A stretch of 9,858 nucleotides of DNA from Prevotella sp. (GTDB lineage Bacteria > Bacteroidota > Bacteroidia > Bacteroidales > Dysgonomonadaceae), in the NCBI GenBank assembly GCA_031263965.1, contig JAISES010000224.1:1-9858 (forward strand), written 5' to 3'. The position numbers were made by a program, and so were the translations under genes. Each line of letters opens with the position of its first letter. Within the stretch, counting starts at the first letter, position 1. Under the pieces are notes generated by a model. It did not search any database. It saw nothing but the letters and a program-made list of their open reading frames with translations, and was not told the DNA's origin. Shown piece after piece: positions 6,870 to 9,858 of this stretch.

Positions 6870-6887
6870 AAAATATATCTTTAAAAT

Positions 6888-7997
6888 ATGCGGATTTTTT
6901 TGAAGAAGCTCCACAAATGGCTCTCGATTCCGGTCGGAATTATTATTACAATCGTATGTCTTACCGGTGCTATATTAGTATTTCAGGACGAAATACAGGA
7001 GCTGGCAAATCCAGGGCGTTATTTTGTTTCGGAAGCAAAAACCAATCCTATTCCTTTGGAGGAACTGATACCCATGGTGAATGCCCAACTGGACAGCAAC
7101 ACGGTAGCCGATGTAAGAATATCTCACGACCCTGAACGAACCTATGTTATGACACTTTCCAAAGGGTTTAGAGTCTCAGCATTTGTGGACCAGTATACCG
7201 GAAAAATTACGGGAATATATGAGTTCCAAAAGAGCCCGTTTTATATAATAATGACTCTTCACAGGTGGTTGATGGATGGTAGCCGCACATGGGGAAAATA
7301 CACAGTAGGAATTTCTACCTTAATATTTGTATTTATCCTGATCAGCGGTTTTATCGTATGGATGCCCCGGAGACTGAATAAAAGCCGGTTTAAGATACAA
7401 TTCAAGAAAGGGAAGAAACGTCTCTTTTACGACCTGCACAATGTACTTGGCGCTTATGCCTGCCTTGTATTGCTTGTCTGTGCGCTCACAGGAATGATGT
7501 GGTCTTTCGAATGGTACCGGAACGGTGTATTTAAAATATTTGGAGCAGAAGTTCCGCAAACACAACAAGGCGGGCACGGCGGTAGCCGCGGAGGGCAAGG
7601 TGGCGGAGAGAAGAAAGAAAAGCCGGCAATTAATTTTGCAAACTGGCAAAAGGCATTTAATACCCTCCAGTCGTATAATCCTGATTATGAATATATCCGC
7701 GTACAGGATGGTTCTGCATCCGTACATTTAAAATCGGCCATAACATCGCGTGATACAGACAGGTATGACTTTGATAAAGGTAGCGGAGATATTATTAAGA
7801 CGGCTTTATTCAAGGATCAGGAAGGGACAACCAAAGTATGGACGTGGGTATATACCTTACATGTAGGGAATTACTGGGGTATATGGTCGAAGATTTTTAC
7901 CTGCGTATTCGCCCTGACAGGAGCCAGCCTGCCTATTACAGGATATTATATATTTTTTGTAAAAAGGAAGAAGAAACCACGGCAAGTAGCCGGATAA
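6888..7997 (+). CDS. PepSY-associated TM protein (PiuB/FoxB-like, putative siderophore-iron reductase)
   Basis: The 369-aa inner-membrane protein has the PepSY-TM layout. Helix 1 (about 11-32) follows LKKLHKWLS. A periplasmic PepSY-like region spans about 45-120. Helix 2 (138-158) follows TLHRWLMDG, and helix 3 (188-208) follows YDLHNVLGAYACL. A second periplasmic region (about 210-320) precedes helix 4 (332-357), which is introduced by YTLHVGNYWG. Four histidines sit at membrane edges (His9, His125, His184, His325), as expected for haem ligands in this family. P. aeruginosa FoxB, a family member, reduces siderophore-bound iron. The position after a siderophore-type receptor suggests the same role here, by inference. 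The second periplasmic region opens with an unusual Gly-rich stretch (228-240) followed by Lys/Glu residues. A basic tail (359-366) ends the protein on the cytoplasmic side. The start at 6888 leads straight into the conserved N-terminus. Confidence 0.9.
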   Translation: MRIFLKKLHKWLSIPVGIIITIVCLTGAILVFQDEIQELANPGRYFVSEAKTNPIPLEELIPMVNAQLDSNTVADVRISHDPERTYVMTLSKGFRVSAFVDQYTGKITGIYEFQKSPFYIIMTLHRWLMDGSRTWGKYTVGISTLIFVFILISGFIVWMPRRLNKSRFKIQFKKGKKRLFYDLHNVLGAYACLVLLVCALTGMMWSFEWYRNGVFKIFGAEVPQTQQGGHGGSRGGQGGGEKKEKPAINFANWQKAFNTLQSYNPDYEYIRVQDGSASVHLKSAITSRDTDRYDFDKGSGDIIKTALFKDQEGTTKVWTWVYTLHVGNYWGIWSKIFTCVFALTGASLPITGYYIFFVKRKKKPRQVAG

Positions 7998-7999
7998 TA

Positions 8000-8138
8000 G
8001 AAAGAGGCTGTATCAAAAGGTCTTTTACACGTCATTGCGAGGGCGGCAGCCCGAAGCAATCTATTTATAATCAACTCTCTGGGTTGCTTCCCTTCGTTCG
8101 CAATGAAGGGAATCCTGTCTTTTGCGACAGCCTCTTTC
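8000..8138. terminator. Bidirectional terminator interrupted by a repeat
   Basis: GAAAGAGGCTGT (8000-8011) and ACAGCCTCTTTC (8127-8138) are perfect 12-bp reverse complements lying between the convergent PepSY and beta-galactosidase genes. They begin 3 bp after the PepSY stop. Removing the block between the two GTCTTTT copies leaves an ordinary compact hairpin, with a loop of roughly 18 bases and a C/T-rich tract after the right arm (CCCTTTTACT). The two arms are now about 115 bp apart, with the repeat in the loop. Confidence 0.7.
8027..8116. repeat. 90-bp palindromic repeat inserted in the terminator loop
   Basis: The block is flanked by the direct repeat GTCTTTT (8020-8026 and 8117-8123), consistent with a 7-bp target duplication. 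It begins ACACGTCATTGCGAG, sharing CGTCATTGCGAG exactly with the inner repeat at 2740-2850. It is an imperfect palindrome: TCATTGCGA...GAAGCAATC on the left pairs with GGTTGCTTC...TCGCAATGA on the right. It has no coding potential. Confidence 0.7.
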
Positions 8139-8180
8139 CCTTTTACTGTATCTTATGTAGATTACCTGAGAAACAGTTTC

Positions 8181-9858
8181 TTACTTTTTTATCGATTCTA
8201 TTCTGAAAGAATAATTTACCGGCACGTTTACCGGTATCATATACCGCGGAAGAGGTAACGGGCCACAACTGGCATTCCCTAATCCTTGTTGTATGCAATC
8301 AAGATTCAGATATATTTCAGGCTTACGTATCTTATCGAGTTCATAATCATGCCCGGCATTCCATATCTGTTCGTCAGAAAAGTGGAGAGCACTGAAATTC
8401 AATCTGTCTTTAGAGATTATTTTCAACCCATTGCCCGAATTATCAGTCAGACTCAACCATCTCACACCTTCCCTGTTACCCATGCTCTGAGAACGGACAT
8501 AATGTTCCGATTCCATATCTTTGGCAGTTGTATTGTACAAACCTATCAATGCCGAATATTTCCTGTCCGTGTAATTTTCGTGGGGACCATGACCATAATA
8601 GCTTATATTTTCGTAACCTTCCGGTAATATCATCTGTAAACCCAGCCGGTTCACAATATCAGCCTTTCCAGGCTTAGTGAACGATGCTTCTACATCAATC
8701 ACACCATTGGCATATATTGTATATTTAATGAGGATAGGGATAAGTATCCCATTCTCTTTCTTTATTATAGATTTTGTATCGGAGATAATGGTAACGGATT
8801 TTTTATCCGAGCTTATATAATGGGTAAAGAATGATGTTTCGCTCTCTGCCGGATAATAATTCTGATCGGTGTACCGGTCGTTGTTTACACTGCGATGCCA
8901 GATGAACCGGAGACCCGATTTATTGAAAATCATCTCTTTTCCATTATATTGAAGCGAGGTCATGATACCCGTCTTCGTATCAAAACTTGTAGAAAAGTCA
9001 TTCCCTTTAACCTGCAACAAGCCATTTGCATCGTTAACAGACACCTGGGATAATGAATTCTTATCCACATCCGGCACAGCAACTCTATTTGTTAACGCAA
9101 ACTGTTCCGATGCAACGGTATAACCTTTTTCCGCCCATATTGTACTCTCCTTTAATTTGCAATATATATTCAGGAAGTATTCTTTTCCTGCCTCAAAATT
9201 CCGGTTGAATGGAATAGTCAGTACAGCTTTTCTGCCCGGCTTCATATTTAACGGCTCCAATACACCTGTTTCTTCCACGATTCCATCTTTGAGTACTTCC
9301 CAAGTGATGTCGAACTCGTTCAGGTTGAGAAAATCATACCTGTTTTCGATTTCTACCTTACCGCTAACCAAAGCCAATGACCGGAATTTGATGTATTGGT
9401 ATATCTTTTTTACTTCCAAAAGTTTAGCGGTAACCCTTCTATCGGGAGTTGTCAATCCGTTGCAGGAAAAATCGCCATCGTTCGGCTGGTCTCCAAAGTC
9501 TCCTCCATAATAATAACGGCCTTCAGGTTCTCCGAATTTATTCAAACCCTGATCTACCCAGTCCCATACGCAACCACCGATAGAACGCTGCGAACGGTTT
9601 TCTATAAAGTCCCAATATTCATACAGGTTTCCTACGGCATTTCCCATAGCATGCACATACTCGCACAAGAAATACGGCTTATCCGTATCCCTGCTATCCA
9701 TTTGCATCATATAGTCCAAAGACGGGTACATATTGGAATCGATATCCGCAATCTCACTCTTCCCTTCATAATGCACCGGACGTGTAGGATCCAGTTCTTT
9801 AGCTCTCTTGTACATAGCATCGAAATTATTCCCGCCGCCGCCTTCATTTCCCAACGAC
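8181..9858 (-). CDS. lacZ: Beta-galactosidase, LacZ-type glycoside hydrolase family 2, 5' partial
   Basis: The frame is open to the right edge and covers about 558 C-terminal codons; LacZ-type enzymes are usually near 1,000 aa, so roughly the first half is missing. The part seen starts at SLGNEGGGGNNF, whose Glu (9843-9845) is the acid/base of the family. It continues with ELDPTRPVHYEG, then FLCEYVHAMGNAVGN, whose Glu (9660-9662) is the nucleophile. GGCVWDWVDQGLNKFGEP and FSCNGLTTPDRR complete the barrel. An immunoglobulin-like domain and the large C-terminal beta-sandwich (Bgal small-chain region, FSTSFDTKTGIMTSLQYNGK onward) follow, ending GLGNASCGPLPLPRYMIP and IESIKK. The enzyme removes terminal beta-galactose; the natural substrate and any signal peptide cannot be judged here. 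Cys replaces the Trp found near the end in E. coli LacZ (Trp999). The TTG at 9852-9854 is an internal Leu codon, not a start. Confidence 0.95.
   Translation of the reverse strand, partial: SLGNEGGGGNNFDAMYKRAKELDPTRPVHYEGKSEIADIDSNMYPSLDYMMQMDSRDTDKPYFLCEYVHAMGNAVGNLYEYWDFIENRSQRSIGGCVWDWVDQGLNKFGEPEGRYYYGGDFGDQPNDGDFSCNGLTTPDRRVTAKLLEVKKIYQYIKFRSLALVSGKVEIENRYDFLNLNEFDITWEVLKDGIVEETGVLEPLNMKPGRKAVLTIPFNRNFEAGKEYFLNIYCKLKESTIWAEKGYTVASEQFALTNRVAVPDVDKNSLSQVSVNDANGLLQVKGNDFSTSFDTKTGIMTSLQYNGKEMIFNKSGLRFIWHRSVNNDRYTDQNYYPAESETSFFTHYISSDKKSVTIISDTKSIIKKENGILIPILIKYTIYANGVIDVEASFTKPGKADIVNRLGLQMILPEGYENISYYGHGPHENYTDRKYSALIGLYNTTAKDMESEHYVRSQSMGNREGVRWLSLTDNSGNGLKIISKDRLNFSALHFSDEQIWNAGHDYELDKIRKPEIYLNLDCIQQGLGNASCGPLPLPRYMIPVNVPVNYSFRIESIKK

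Noticed and set aside
7838..8206. 122-codon plus-strand frame across the PepSY end and the PepSY/lacZ gap
   Set aside because: It overlaps the PepSY gene in another frame, then passes through the palindromic repeat and terminator; no domain is visible.

Overview
The window looks like chromosomal DNA from a member of the Bacteroidota, most likely order Bacteroidales. The signs are an outer-membrane receptor with an N-terminal carboxypeptidase-regulatory-like domain ahead of its plug, a two-gene tatAC operon, A/T-rich leaders without clear Shine-Dalgarno sites, and promoter-like TAnnTTTG boxes. A Dysgonomonas/Parabacteroides-like source would fit, but the genus is a guess. The DNA is A/T-rich except for one visibly G/C-richer intergenic block.

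Layout. Positions 1-663 (+) hold a pirin-family cupin cut by the window start. It converges on an aquaporin Z gene (1334-2014, -). Between them lies a 579-bp repeat with inverted ends and a 7-bp flanking direct repeat, then a strong terminator. Divergent from the aquaporin is a small unrecognised exported protein (2177-2695, +). It converges on a tatA-tatC operon (3968-2932, -), and the gap between them is almost wholly a second, mosaic repeat with the same inverted ends. Divergent from tatA is a siderophore-type TonB-dependent receptor (4237-6666, +). It is followed by a four-helix PepSY membrane protein (6888-7997, +). That protein converges on a LacZ-type GH2 beta-galactosidase (8181 to the right edge, -), whose N-terminal half is outside the window.

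How the parts fit. The receptor and PepSY protein form a plausible ferric-siderophore uptake and reduction pair, but each seems to have its own promoter, and a strong terminator sits just before the PepSY start codon. The tatAC operon is a minimal twin-arginine export system. Pirin, aquaporin and beta-galactosidase are separate housekeeping or catabolic genes with no evident link to the iron genes.

The most notable non-coding feature is that all three convergent gaps contain repeats with inverted ends, while both divergent gaps lack them. In one case a roughly 90-bp repeat has apparently landed inside a terminator hairpin. I see no tRNA, rRNA, CRISPR array, transposase or phage gene, and no clear case for a wholly new protein system.
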